DNA of 64,000 nt from CAZJKE01 sp964546585 (lineage in GTDB: Bacteria; Planctomycetota; Phycisphaerae; Phycisphaerales; SM1A02), in contig CAZJKE010000002.1 in the NCBI GenBank assembly GCA_964546585.1, positions 62,001 to 126,000 on the forward strand. Reading direction: 5' to 3'. This document shows, piece after piece, positions 25,939-35,854 of this stretch. The position numbers were made by a program, and so were the translations under genes. The notes below the pieces were generated by a model. The model did not search any database. It was given only the letters and a program-made list of their open reading frames with translations, and had not been told where the DNA came from. Within the stretch, counting starts at the first letter, position 1. Every line of letters starts with the position of its first letter.

Positions 25939-28900
25939 TCAGTCACCGACAGCCGCCTGCGCATTGCGAATATCGTCCTCAAGGCGGCGAATGCTGTTCC
26001 GGGAATATGAATCCGTGGCAAGATCCTCGGCGAGCCGAAGCGTATTGATGGCCTCTTCAGCCTTGCCACGATCACTAAGTGCCTGTGCCAAATGCATATA
26101 CGCGTTCATGGTTGGTTCCCGGGCAATCGACCGGTTCAGGAATTCCTCTCCCTTGCCAGGGCGGCCGGACCGCACATAACTCCAGCCAAGGGCGTCGAGT
26201 ACTTCGGCCGATCGTGGCTTCTGGCTTCGAGCACGCTCGGCCAGCGGAACGGCCCGGTCAGCCTCTTCCAGGCTCCCCGCATAGAGCACGGCGAGCCTCG
26301 CGAGCGCCTCGGCATTGGTGGGATCAATCTGCACCAGGAAGCTCAGTGTGTCAGCGGCGCGGCGGTCGTCGCCGGTCCGGTGATACAGCGTGGCAACGGT
26401 GTCGAGCACGGAGGGGAACCTCGGAGCGAGCGATGCCGCTTTCTGAGCGATGGGCAGCGCCTTGGCGGGCTGGTCCAAATACACGCCGACGATGTATGCG
26501 TAATTATTCAGGAACGCAGGGTTGTCGGGGTAGGCGTCCACAAGTTCGGCGAACGCATCGCTTCCCTCCTGATACCGCTCCGCCTCAACCAGATACGCAC
26601 CCCGCGTTGCCAAGAGCGTCGCGTGCTCCGCCGTTCCCTGTTGGAGCGTAGGTAACACATCGTCGATCAACTGCACCGCGCGATCGACATGTTCGGCCCC
26701 GTAGGATTTCCAGAGGAGCGCGAGGCCGGCAATGTCCCTTGCGTCCGCGTTGCCCGCGAGAACGCCGTGAGCAAAGGCTTCCGCTTCCGAAGGATCCTCG
26801 GGGAACAGGACGCGGAGATCGGCATACCAGTCCATGAGCGCACTGGAAGCGATCCACTTGTTCTCAATTGCCTCCCGGTAACGACCATAGGTGGCGGTCA
26901 TGACCTGCAACGCATCTCGCTGCCGGCCCAGCCCATGAAGGGCTTTCGCCTCGATCACCCCTGCAACTGGAGGTTGCCCAACGCCCGAACCATCGATCGC
27001 GGCCAATACATCCTGCCACGGCCACGGTTCCGAAGTTCGGGTGACCTCATCGATCTTGCCCAGCACCCGAGATGACTGATTCCGTGCATAGGCCTCCAAA
27101 TAAGGTGGTAGAACTTTCACCGGTTCTCCCGATGCGCGATTCAGGAGATCGCCGAGCCGCTCATGCCATGTCGCATCGGCAGAGTCGACCGCGATGCCGC
27201 CGCGGGCAGCGGCAATTGCTTTCTCCAAATCGTCTGCGTCAAGATGGCCGTCGATCAGTCGTTGACGAATGGCGATCGATCCGGGCACGCGAACCAGGAA
27301 CCGGTCCATGTCATCGATAGCGCGGCGCAGCTGCCCGTCGGCTTGCAGTACATCCGCTTGCACAACGGCCAGTGCTTCTGAAGTGTCGTTCTCGTCAGTG
27401 CCCTGCGCAATGATGTCCAATGACTCTTCGAGTAGTTCTCGGTCCTGTGTCGTCCAGTATTCGTTCAGCAAACTTCGAGCGAGCCGGACATGGGGCACGG
27501 GGTTGGAAGGATCTGCCGCAATGGCGACTTCGAGAGCCGCCCGGTAGTTCGTCAATGCTTCTCTGGCATCCTCCGTCTTTCCTTGTGCGAGCAGCATCTC
27601 ACTGCGACCGCGTTCGACGAGGGCCCGAAGCATCGCCGTGCTGTATCGCGTGTTCGTGCCCCGCATGCCTTCGATGGCGGATTCGGCCGCGTCGAACTGC
27701 TGGCTGCGAGCGAGGGACTCAACCCATCGACCGTGCAGTGTGGGATCCCCGCTGGCCTCGACCGCCAGGCGGAGAAACTCCGTGGCTTTCGAGTGCTGTC
27801 CGCTGACATAGTAGAGCGTGCCCAGTGCGGCATCGATACGGCGATCCTCGCCCTGCTCCTCTCTGGCTTCTGTCAGAATCGCAACCGCCTGCGGCATTCG
27901 CCCGCTTCCCCGCAGAAAATCGGCTGCTGCAATGACGGCGATTTCATGGTCCGACTTCGACGACCGTCCCGCGACGAAAGCGTCGAGTACCGCCGATGCG
28001 TCATCAAGTTGCCCACGATCGCGGAGGATTTCCGCCCGCAGAATCGCCGTGATCAGGTCCGGGTCCGGCGTCTTTGCGGCCGTCGCGAGGATCTCGCTCA
28101 CCGTGTCATTCCACTGCGCCTTGACCTCCCCAATCACATTGGCCTTCTGGGACCGCGACATGCGTACCCACGACCGCTGGGAGAATCGCTCTTGACCATT
28201 CGCGCCGAGCATCATCTCCCGTGTGGGCTCCATGGAGAGCAACAACTTCGCATACCGAAGGCTGTTTTCTCGATCCAGCGGGTTTCGCTGATTGCGTTGT
28301 CGGCGGATCCCCAAGACAGCAGCCCGATCACCGTGTTTCGATTCAACTTCCAACCAAGCGGAGTCAATCATTCGGTCCATGGGGAACTGTTGGTGCGCAG
28401 TCTGAAGGACCCGGAGCAAACGCTGCGGTTCTGTTTCAACCTTGAGCATCGCCCCGACATACCTCTGTACATTCTGGAGGTCGGTGGGCGTCAATCGGTA
28501 CGCTTCCGTGTACGCCTCAAGGGCGCCAATGGCGTTCCCTCTGGCGTCCTCGACAATCCCCTTGAGACGCCACCCAGCGGAGTCAAAGGGCATGTTCTCT
28601 GTCATCTCGCGAGCACCGGCAAGGGCGAGGTCAGCGAACTTCTCAAAGTTTGCGTCGTCACCGCGGTTTCTTGCAGCCACTGCTCGAGCAAGATCGAGTT
28701 TTACCTTTGCCAGCATGCTCCCCGCATTGCCGGCGCGGCCGCTGCCGAGTGATGGGATCAAGGCCTCCGCAGCATCAAAGTCGCCATCGGCAATTGCCTG
28801 TTCAAACTGCACCACGACCAATGCAGTATTCGATCCCCCTTTGGCGGCAGCTTGTTCCTGAAATCGTTTGCTCTCTGCACGCGCCCGCGTCGCGACATCC

Positions 28901-31056
28901 ATCGCCTTGGCCGCCTCGTCGCCGCGGCCCATGCGACGGGCCGTTGCCGCCATCCGTTCCCGGCGGCCGGCCAGTTCATACAGCGCCGCGGCAATGACAG
29001 CGTCCTGCTCCTCTTCGTCCACCGTCGCTCTTGCCAACGCAATGTACGCTGCGATCTCATCATCACTGGTGAGCGTCGCATGCATCTGCTCCAAACCCCG
29101 ATGGCCCGGCTCCAACGCCATCGCCTTCTCGAGCAAGGCGACTGCCGCCTCACGGTTTTCTTCGGCAAGACGGACATTCGCCATGGCGGCAAAGAGCCGC
29201 CAGTCGGCGGTCTCCGCCTCGGCGATGGCCGATTCCAGCAGAACTGCAGCATCATCAATTCGGCCTTCCACCCTTGCCTCATTCGCCGTGGCAATGACCT
29301 GCAGGATCGGATCCTCGATAGCCGACGCCGCACCGGACCTCATCTGACCGGACAACTGGAGGGAAATGTTGTCGAGAAGTTGCCGGGCATCAGGGTTGGA
29401 AGCGAGGACCTCCGGCGGCAGCATGGACAGCGTTCGTCTCGCGTCGTCGTACCGGGCAAGTTCGTACTCGATGCCAGCCTTCAACAGATAGTGAACAATT
29501 GTTCCGGGCCGAAGTTCAAGTGCCCGCGACACCCGCTCCAGGGCAAGCCCGGGCGACCCGGCACGGAGCAGATTCTGCGCCGCCAAGTGGTATGTCTCCG
29601 CTTCGGGAGATGGATCGACCGATAGCAGGCGTTCCAGTTTTTGTGCTGCTGCGTTCCAATCGCGCTCCCACATGGCAAGGTGGGCGTCGGCATCGAGGAC
29701 CATTGGATTGTCGGCATCCTCGGAGACAAGTGCACTCAACCGGTCTCTCCGCGCAGTCGCGTCCGCAACGACAGCCTCCCGAGCGGAACCCTCCGTATCG
29801 GAGATCCTCGATGCCGCAATGTCGAAGAGGAGTTTGGCCGCAACCGACCGCAGTTGATACTGCTCGATTGCGCCGATGCCGACCGTTCGCTGCGGCATGT
29901 CCAAGACTCGATCCGCCTCCACTTCCGCATCGTCGGGTCGGTCCAGCATCAACAACACTTCCGCCAGTACGAGCCTGCGTGCAAGGTCATCCTCGTTCGC
30001 CTCTAGATGGCGTCGCAATACATCAAGTGTCGGTTCTCGCCCCGATTCTCCGCTCGAGAGCAGCATCTGCACGACTTCGCGTGTTCGAATGGCGTCGCGA
30101 GCAGGATCAAAGGTAGCCAACAGATGGGCGGCCGCAACTTCAACACCCGCGGAAGCCGCATCCAGATCCGCTTGTGTTACGGCGTCTCGATCGGCAGCCC
30201 AGTCTCTCTGCAGCCGAGACCGTCGCAGAATCGCTTCTCGCACATGCGTCAGCGCCACTTCCATTCCCTGCGGAGCGGCCTCCATGGCCCGCTTCATTGT
30301 GCGCTCCGCGAGTTCGCGGTTCTTCTCGGCCTGATGCTTCCTGCCCGTATTGTCGAGTCGGTAGTAGACCGCCATGCGGCCGTGGGCCAGCATCGCCCAT
30401 GCCAGATCGTTCCCGAGGTCGGACTCCAGTGCCGTCTGCAGGTCATCCTCGCCGGGAAACACGATGTACCCTTCATCGAAGGTCTCCGTGAGCGAGGCAT
30501 CTTCCGTTCGCAGGCGGGCCAAACCCCGATACAGAACTGCCTCATACCGACGCGGATCATCCTCGCTGATTCGATCGAGCATCGTGTCGCAGGCGAATCG
30601 CAACTTCTGCCAGTACGCCTCGGTGTTGGTAATCCTCGCCGCCGCGTACAACTCGTACACCAGTTGCAGTTGCGACTCGGCGCTGTTTGGGTTGTATCTG
30701 GCCTCGTGTACAAGCGTGTCGACATACTCGTCGTAAAAAGCGGTCGCTTCGCCCGGCGTTCCCGGTGCAATTGAACGAATGGCCTCCCGCAGTTTCTGGA
30801 TGTGCCCGAGGTTGCCCCCTTCCTTTCGAACCGCACGCCCGTATTGCTTTCGAGCCTGCCGGAAATCACCGCTGGCCATGAGTTCATCGCCTGCGCGAAT
30901 GTTGCGAGCCGTGGACTGGAATTGGTTGTAGGCCCAAAATGCGGCAACGATGCCGCCCGCAAGCAGGACGCACGATACGACAATCGCGATCAGTTTCTTG
31001 TTGACGCGAGTAGCCTTCTTGCGACCCTTTCTTGATTTCCTGGAAGGTTGTGCCAT
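25939..31056 (-). CDS. Very large membrane-anchored TPR protein of the exosortase/EPS locus
   Basis: A protein of 1705 residues, the largest in the window. A basic N-terminus and one transmembrane helix (about 21-44, IAIVVSCVLLAGGIVAAF) are followed by tetratricopeptide-like helical pairs through to the end, including canonical repeats near the C-terminus (LNNYAYIVGVYLDQPAKAL; LDTVATLYHRTGDDRRAA). It lies between the exosortase and the Wzc-like gene. TPR proteins of the PEP-CTERM/EPS type (PrsT-like) occupy the same position in other exosortase loci, and a scaffold role in polymer or surface-protein export is inferred. The longer frame to 31131 is not needed; the ATG at 31056 gives a typical anchor and has a GGAG upstream. 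Confidence 0.88.
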   Translation of the reverse strand: MAQPSRKSRKGRKKATRVNKKLIAIVVSCVLLAGGIVAAFWAYNQFQSTARNIRAGDELMASGDFRQARKQYGRAVRKEGGNLGHIQKLREAIRSIAPGTPGEATAFYDEYVDTLVHEARYNPNSAESQLQLVYELYAAARITNTEAYWQKLRFACDTMLDRISEDDPRRYEAVLYRGLARLRTEDASLTETFDEGYIVFPGEDDLQTALESDLGNDLAWAMLAHGRMAVYYRLDNTGRKHQAEKNRELAERTMKRAMEAAPQGMEVALTHVREAILRRSRLQRDWAADRDAVTQADLDAASAGVEVAAAHLLATFDPARDAIRTREVVQMLLSSGESGREPTLDVLRRHLEANEDDLARRLVLAEVLLMLDRPDDAEVEADRVLDMPQRTVGIGAIEQYQLRSVAAKLLFDIAASRISDTEGSAREAVVADATARRDRLSALVSEDADNPMVLDADAHLAMWERDWNAAAQKLERLLSVDPSPEAETYHLAAQNLLRAGSPGLALERVSRALELRPGTIVHYLLKAGIEYELARYDDARRTLSMLPPEVLASNPDARQLLDNISLQLSGQMRSGAASAIEDPILQVIATANEARVEGRIDDAAVLLESAIAEAETADWRLFAAMANVRLAEENREAAVALLEKAMALEPGHRGLEQMHATLTSDDEIAAYIALARATVDEEEQDAVIAAALYELAGRRERMAATARRMGRGDEAAKAMDVATRARAESKRFQEQAAAKGGSNTALVVVQFEQAIADGDFDAAEALIPSLGSGRAGNAGSMLAKVKLDLARAVAARNRGDDANFEKFADLALAGAREMTENMPFDSAGWRLKGIVEDARGNAIGALEAYTEAYRLTPTDLQNVQRYVGAMLKVETEPQRLLRVLQTAHQQFPMDRMIDSAWLEVESKHGDRAAVLGIRRQRNQRNPLDRENSLRYAKLLLSMEPTREMMLGANGQERFSQRSWVRMSRSQKANVIGEVKAQWNDTVSEILATAAKTPDPDLITAILRAEILRDRGQLDDASAVLDAFVAGRSSKSDHEIAVIAAADFLRGSGRMPQAVAILTEAREEQGEDRRIDAALGTLYYVSGQHSKATEFLRLAVEASGDPTLHGRWVESLARSQQFDAAESAIEGMRGTNTRYSTAMLRALVERGRSEMLLAQGKTEDAREALTNYRAALEVAIAADPSNPVPHVRLARSLLNEYWTTQDRELLEESLDIIAQGTDENDTSEALAVVQADVLQADGQLRRAIDDMDRFLVRVPGSIAIRQRLIDGHLDADDLEKAIAAARGGIAVDSADATWHERLGDLLNRASGEPVKVLPPYLEAYARNQSSRVLGKIDEVTRTSEPWPWQDVLAAIDGSGVGQPPVAGVIEAKALHGLGRQRDALQVMTATYGRYREAIENKWIASSALMDWYADLRVLFPEDPSEAEAFAHGVLAGNADARDIAGLALLWKSYGAEHVDRAVQLIDDVLPTLQQGTAEHATLLATRGAYLVEAERYQEGSDAFAELVDAYPDNPAFLNNYAYIVGVYLDQPAKALPIAQKAASLAPRFPSVLDTVATLYHRTGDDRRAADTLSFLVQIDPTNAEALARLAVLYAGSLEEADRAVPLAERARSQKPRSAEVLDALGWSYVRSGRPGKGEEFLNRSIAREPTMNAYMHLAQALSDRGKAEEAINTLRLAEDLATDSYSRNSIRRLEDDIRNAQAAVGD

Positions 31057-31070
31057 GTGATTCTCTGCTC

Positions 31071-32840
31071 CTACCCCCGGTCCTCGTTCTTGTCCCCGGC
31101 GGTTGTCACCTCGACCCAGTCGGGCAGGCATTGCATGATCACCGGAAGGAGATCGGCGGCGATTTCACTGGTCATCTCGATGAACCGTTCTTCACCAAAG
31201 AGCGCGTCGCCGTGAATCGTGAACTGTACCTTGCAGTAGTAGGCTGCGCGGGAGGTTCTGTCGAATGCGAGCAGCCGAATTCGCTCTGGGAATGGCGTGG
31301 TCCTTCCGTTGGCGACGAAGAAGTACCCCGCGAAGATCCGCCCGTCGCCAGCCTGTGGATGACTGAATTCAGTGGTTCGCAGGCGTATTTCACCCACCGG
31401 CATCCTGACCTTCTCCCGGCGGCCTCCCTCCGGATCTCGGACGCGCACATACCGATAGTGTTCGCCAGCCAGTGCGTGTTCCGGGTCTTCTCTCCACGAG
31501 TCGATCGGTAGTGTCAGGGGAAGCGTGGCCGGCTCGGCCGACTTGGGTACGAACCCCCCGGCAACAAGACAGCGATCCGGGATATGTGGGATTGCATCGA
31601 TCTGACCCGTGTAGTACGCGATGTGTACCTGCACCTGCACCGGACGGCCGTCGAACTCCGCGACATACCGGCGACTGAGGTAGCGATCGGTACCAAGCGC
31701 CTCCACGCCCGCCTCGTCGAGGCGGAGATCGTCGCCGCTCGCCTGCCATCTGCCAATCTGTGTGGGGATGTTTGACAGTTGATGGCGGAGATGTACAGGT
31801 TCTTTTCTGAGAAAGATGTTGAGTTGGTGTACGCCGACCTGAAACACCACCGCCGACATGCCCAGCAGCACGGTCGCAATGATGAAGCCTCTCGTCGCAG
31901 GCCAGCGAAACGTCGCTGTTGCGGAATCAGTGTCTGGTCGACTTTCTCCCTCGACGATGACGAGGTTTCGAAGCAACCAGACGATCCCAAGATAGATCAT
32001 GAAGGCAGGCACAAGCCAAAGGGTGCCTATGAAGGTGTGAAAGTCACCGGCGGCGAAGTTGGAGTCGGCCAAACTCAGAAGGCCAAGTGTCATGACCCGC
32101 AGGATATTGACGAATACGGCGGTCGGCAGGGCCATCAAGACCAGCGCAATTCGCTGCCACCAGAATCGAAGGCCGGCAAAGGCCATGGCGACTCCAAGCG
32201 CAAAGAACGCCATGAGCATCCTCATGCCGGAACACGCCTCAGCAATGTTGAGTGGATGGCTGACGCCGCCGTGGAATATCTCAAGTGTGTTGCCGGCCCG
32301 CGTCACATCGAGCCCGACCAGAGAGAGGCCGTGGTAGGAACCGAGAGCCGCGATGTCCTGCAACTTGAAGGTGACGACCTCCATCATGCGATCCGAGATG
32401 GTCTGGCCGAAGACGAACAGATACAGCAACGGAAACAGGAGGTACCGCATTGCCCTCCAGCCGAAGATGAAGAGGACCATGCCGAAGACCGCCATGCACA
32501 CGCCAACACCCATGAGGTTGTGATGATGAAGCGTCGTCGGGCCAAGGCCGCAGATGGTGTACCACGCCAAGCCGAGAATGAATGGCACGAGACCACTCCA
32601 CGCAATGCGGAATGGCTGTTCGCACAATCGACCCCGAATGAGCCACACGAAGTAACCGGCGATGAACGGAATGACAAGTGTGTGCCCCCAGTCGGCTTGC
32701 TTCTTGACCGCAAAGAGAACCTGTCGCTGCAGGAAGTCCCAAAACACCCATGTCATTGCAATGAACAGGATGACTGCCCACAACCACTGCCGCGACAGCG
32801 GAGAGTTGTTTGCAGGCCGCAGATCTTCAGCCGTGCTCAT
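31071..32840 (-). CDS. Exosortase fused to EpsI domain
   Basis: A protein of 589 residues. Residues 20-295 form an eight-helix exosortase with the transpeptidase-like catalytic set C203 (NIAEACSGMRML), R248 (NILRVMTLG) and H268 (FHTFIGTLW). Residues from about 310 form the EpsI (DUF3485) domain, anchored by a further transmembrane helix, with conserved HIAYYTGQ and IPDRCLVAGG. Exosortases cleave and process PEP-CTERM proteins at the cytoplasmic membrane, and EpsI domains accompany them in EPS-linked systems. No PEP-CTERM substrate is found in this window. It is transcribed with the Wza-like gene upstream and the giant TPR gene downstream. Confidence 0.95.
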   Translation of the reverse strand: MSTAEDLRPANNSPLSRQWLWAVILFIAMTWVFWDFLQRQVLFAVKKQADWGHTLVIPFIAGYFVWLIRGRLCEQPFRIAWSGLVPFILGLAWYTICGLGPTTLHHHNLMGVGVCMAVFGMVLFIFGWRAMRYLLFPLLYLFVFGQTISDRMMEVVTFKLQDIAALGSYHGLSLVGLDVTRAGNTLEIFHGGVSHPLNIAEACSGMRMLMAFFALGVAMAFAGLRFWWQRIALVLMALPTAVFVNILRVMTLGLLSLADSNFAAGDFHTFIGTLWLVPAFMIYLGIVWLLRNLVIVEGESRPDTDSATATFRWPATRGFIIATVLLGMSAVVFQVGVHQLNIFLRKEPVHLRHQLSNIPTQIGRWQASGDDLRLDEAGVEALGTDRYLSRRYVAEFDGRPVQVQVHIAYYTGQIDAIPHIPDRCLVAGGFVPKSAEPATLPLTLPIDSWREDPEHALAGEHYRYVRVRDPEGGRREKVRMPVGEIRLRTTEFSHPQAGDGRIFAGYFFVANGRTTPFPERIRLLAFDRTSRAAYYCKVQFTIHGDALFGEERFIEMTSEIAADLLPVIMQCLPDWVEVTTAGDKNEDRG

Positions 32841-32958
32841 TGGCGATCCCGCTCCATCCCAATCACGCTCCCTCTGCCCACGGAAGTCTCATGCTCCACC
32901 TCTCCGGCATCATGGTACGAATCTCGAAACACCACGGTTCACGCCAGTTGGCAAGCGA

Positions 32959-34590
32959 TCAGTTGCCCCGCCGGTTTGTTGGGGGAGGTCCGAAAACATC
33001 GTTGCCGAAGTTGCGGTCAAGCAGGAATCCGAATCCGTAATTTGCGCGGAATCCGTTGCGGATGATGGCCATGGGCGTTGAACCCCAGGATGTTCCCACT
33101 GCCACATGATCGTCCGGCTTGATGACGACATCTGGTTCGGTTCTCGCCATGATGGCCGCGAGATTGAGGGTAATTGTTGCTTCGAGGTTCTTGCCTATCC
33201 GCCGAGTCAGGTTCACCCGTTCCGGCTCGGCAATCGGGCTGAACCCGCCAGCGGCCGTAATGAGACGAGAAAGCGTGAGCGTGCCGGTTGCGGGTAACTG
33301 AAACACACCAGGTCGTGCCACTTCACCGCGAACATAGACATTACCGATCACCGGTGGCTCGACATAGATCCTGTCGTTCGGACGAACAACCACATTGAAG
33401 GAACTGTCACCCCATGCCAGCCGCTCGTAGTCAATCGGGATGATGCGTTCCAGCATGATGTCGGGAGTGTCGTCGTCCACCGATGCCGGTTCATATGGAT
33501 CGACCGGCCGACCAGCATGTTCATTGGCGATTGATTCCCCGCCTTCGGGTGGCACCGGAACCCGAACCCACTCGTCACGCTCCGGTACATAGAGGTAGGC
33601 TGCATCCGGCGAAATGGGCGACATGTCGCCGCCGCCAGCATCGGTAACATCGATCGGTGGAGGCGGCGCCGCTCGTACGGGTACCAGGTCATCGATGTCC
33701 ACCAGTTCATCGCCTGGAGAACTGTGTGCTGCTTGCAGGATGCCGGGCGACACGGTTGGTGGCGCGTCCGGCTGCGGCGACGGCATCGGTTCGAGATCAG
33801 GCGATCGCACGTCGCCGAGACCAAGTTGGTCGATCAGACTCTCCACGTCGACCGTAGGTCGGTTGTCCGATGGTGTGGTCGGCCCGCCATACGCCGGAGG
33901 CGTGTCGTCGGGCACGGGGCGTTCCACGCCGCGGAGGAAGGACGGTTTCAGATCTTCGGAAATCGGCACATCCCGTATGACATAGATGGTCTCCGTCGTC
34001 GCGGGAACACCGCCCGATTGTGCAAGCGCGTCGAGGAGTCGAAGATCCGGGTCCTGCAATGTGAAGACCCCCCAGTTGGCCAGCCCGCCGTAGATCGTGT
34101 AGGTAAAGCCCGTCGATGTGTCGACGGCGACCTGCACCTGTGGATGGGTCATGCGGCTCAGGAGTTTTTCGGCGACGCGGTCCTGAAACTGTTGGGGCGT
34201 CAGCCCGGCAGCAAGTACATCGCCCACGTCTGGTACGCGGTAGTATCCACCCTGGTCTACACGACGGCGTGTTGGGAACCACGCTCCTTCGTTGTAGAGA
34301 CCGTAGATGTCCAGCGTAAGCATGTCGCCCGGGGCGATGCGGTAGGCCAGATCCGCGGGCATCAAATCTTCCGCCGTGACGCTCGACAGGTGTCGCCATG
34401 CGTCGCCGGGTTCTTCAATGAGGTCAATCCGCTCAAGAACGGGAATCGTCGTTGCGGTGGGCTTGTAATAGCCGGCCTTGGTCGGATCCCCAAGCCAGCC
34501 ATTCGCCCCGCAGCCGGCCAGCGAGAAGCCGGTGGCGACAAGAAGCGTGGCGGCGACCGAGCGAGCTGCTTTATGCAATGTGTGAGACAT
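32959..34590 (-). CDS. Polysaccharide export lipoprotein (Wza/GumB family) with long acidic insert
   Basis: A protein of 543 residues with a lipoprotein signal (FSLAGC). A Poly_export domain starts near YRIAPGDMLTLDIYGL, followed by SLBB-type beta-grasp segments (YTIYGGLANWGVFTL; NVYVRGEVARPGVFQLP). Between them, about residues 215-385, lies a Pro/Asp-rich insert of low complexity that is not typical of Wza. It is the first gene of the minus-strand EPS/exosortase operon. The start is the ATG at 34590; an in-frame TTG at 34605 is less likely. It forms the outer-membrane exit pore for the polymer whose length is controlled by the Wzc-like partner. Confidence 0.92.
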   Translation of the reverse strand: MSHTLHKAARSVAATLLVATGFSLAGCGANGWLGDPTKAGYYKPTATTIPVLERIDLIEEPGDAWRHLSSVTAEDLMPADLAYRIAPGDMLTLDIYGLYNEGAWFPTRRRVDQGGYYRVPDVGDVLAAGLTPQQFQDRVAEKLLSRMTHPQVQVAVDTSTGFTYTIYGGLANWGVFTLQDPDLRLLDALAQSGGVPATTETIYVIRDVPISEDLKPSFLRGVERPVPDDTPPAYGGPTTPSDNRPTVDVESLIDQLGLGDVRSPDLEPMPSPQPDAPPTVSPGILQAAHSSPGDELVDIDDLVPVRAAPPPPIDVTDAGGGDMSPISPDAAYLYVPERDEWVRVPVPPEGGESIANEHAGRPVDPYEPASVDDDTPDIMLERIIPIDYERLAWGDSSFNVVVRPNDRIYVEPPVIGNVYVRGEVARPGVFQLPATGTLTLSRLITAAGGFSPIAEPERVNLTRRIGKNLEATITLNLAAIMARTEPDVVIKPDDHVAVGTSWGSTPMAIIRNGFRANYGFGFLLDRNFGNDVFGPPPTNRRGN

Positions 34591-34771
34591 GTCTCTGTTG
34601 GCCAACTCCGCAGCGAATCGCAGTCCTCTACCCCCACCATGGGGACAGAACGATGCCCTCCCGCCGATTGGACAGGGGGGTATCGGACTTCATCGACCAC
34701 CAACGCTGCGTTTGTTGAACCATCTCCTCCTCAATCCAGACCCTCTCAGGGGGTAGAATCATTGCTCCCTG

Positions 34772-35767
34772 ATGACCTACGCGCCCCCTCCACGCCATGT
34801 TCGACCCCTTGGGGGAGATACCGCCCGAACAGCCTCCCGAGGGGCTCTGGTGTCCCTGAGCGATAGGATTCTCGGAAACGACGCCCGGTCGCACGCGTTG
34901 GTGATCCCTCGGAAGCCCAGTTGGATCCGGGCCCAGATGCCTGGTGGCGAGGGGTACGAGCGGCTTCGATCGCTGGTGGCCGAACAGGGGCTGCACACAA
35001 TCTGTCAGGAAGCGTCCTGTCCCAACATTGGTGAATGCTGGGCCCGGGGCACCGCAACCATCATGATTCTTGGCGACATCTGCACGCGATCGTGTGGATT
35101 CTGCAATGTCCGCACGGGCAAACCCCTGCCGGTCGACCCCGGCGAGGCGAGTTCTGTCGCGACGGCCATCGCCGCGCTCGGCTTGCGGCACATTGTTGTG
35201 ACTTGCGTGGACCGTGATGATTTGCCTGATGGCGGTGCCGCTGCCTGGGCCGATACGATTCGGGCGATTCACCGCCAATCTCCGGGCACCACGGTGGAGG
35301 CGCTCGTGGGTGATCTTCAGGGTAATGCGGGTGATCTTGATGTGATCATCGCCGCTGCGCCTGAGATTCTCGCCCATAACATCGAGACTGTTCGGCGGAT
35401 GCACCCGGCGGTCCGACCACAGGCTCGCTATGAGCGATCGCTGGCGGTCTTACGCCACATCGCGGATGCCGGATGCAGATGCAAGACCGGCATCATGGTC
35501 GGCATCGGAGAAACCGATGAGGAAGTCGATCAGGTGCTTCGGGACATCCGTGAAAGAGGGCACGCGAGCATCATCACTATCGGGCAGTATCTTCAGCCAA
35601 CGCGGAATCACCTGCCCGTCGATCGCTGGGTGCACCCTTCGCAATTTGATGCCTGGAGAGAGCGGGCGTTGGACATCGGGTTTGAGGTGGTGGAGTCGGG
35701 TCCGCTGGTCCGAAGTTCATATCACGCTGAAGAGCAGGCTCGTCGGCCCGTGCGCAGTACCTCCTGA
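34772..35767 (+). CDS. lipA: Lipoyl synthase LipA
   Basis: A radical SAM enzyme that inserts two sulfurs into octanoyl groups on lipoate-dependent proteins. It has the auxiliary-cluster cysteines (CQEASCPNIGEC), the radical SAM motif CTRSCGFC and the C-terminal SSYHAEEQ with the RSSY serine ligand. The N-terminus is uncertain. The ATG at 34772 has no ribosome-binding site and adds a Pro/Arg-rich stretch. A GTG at 34850 has GAGGGG 5 nt upstream and gives a 305-residue protein of normal length. It is divergent from the EPS operon. No lipB is visible. Confidence 0.94.
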   Translation: MTYAPPPRHVRPLGGDTARTASRGALVSLSDRILGNDARSHALVIPRKPSWIRAQMPGGEGYERLRSLVAEQGLHTICQEASCPNIGECWARGTATIMILGDICTRSCGFCNVRTGKPLPVDPGEASSVATAIAALGLRHIVVTCVDRDDLPDGGAAAWADTIRAIHRQSPGTTVEALVGDLQGNAGDLDVIIAAAPEILAHNIETVRRMHPAVRPQARYERSLAVLRHIADAGCRCKTGIMVGIGETDEEVDQVLRDIRERGHASIITIGQYLQPTRNHLPVDRWVHPSQFDAWRERALDIGFEVVESGPLVRSSYHAEEQARRPVRSTS

Positions 35768-35854
35768 AACGCCTGACCCATACAGATCAACCCTTGCGGT
35801 GCCCTGCCGGGCTGTCGTGTCAAGCGGTGCCCGAATGTAGCCGACAGGCGGGAC

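Noticed and set aside
31779..33065. Open frame of 428 codons on the plus strand
   Set aside because: Antisense to the exosortase-EpsI gene and the following gap; composition is charged and repetitive, as expected from reversed hydrophobic codons.
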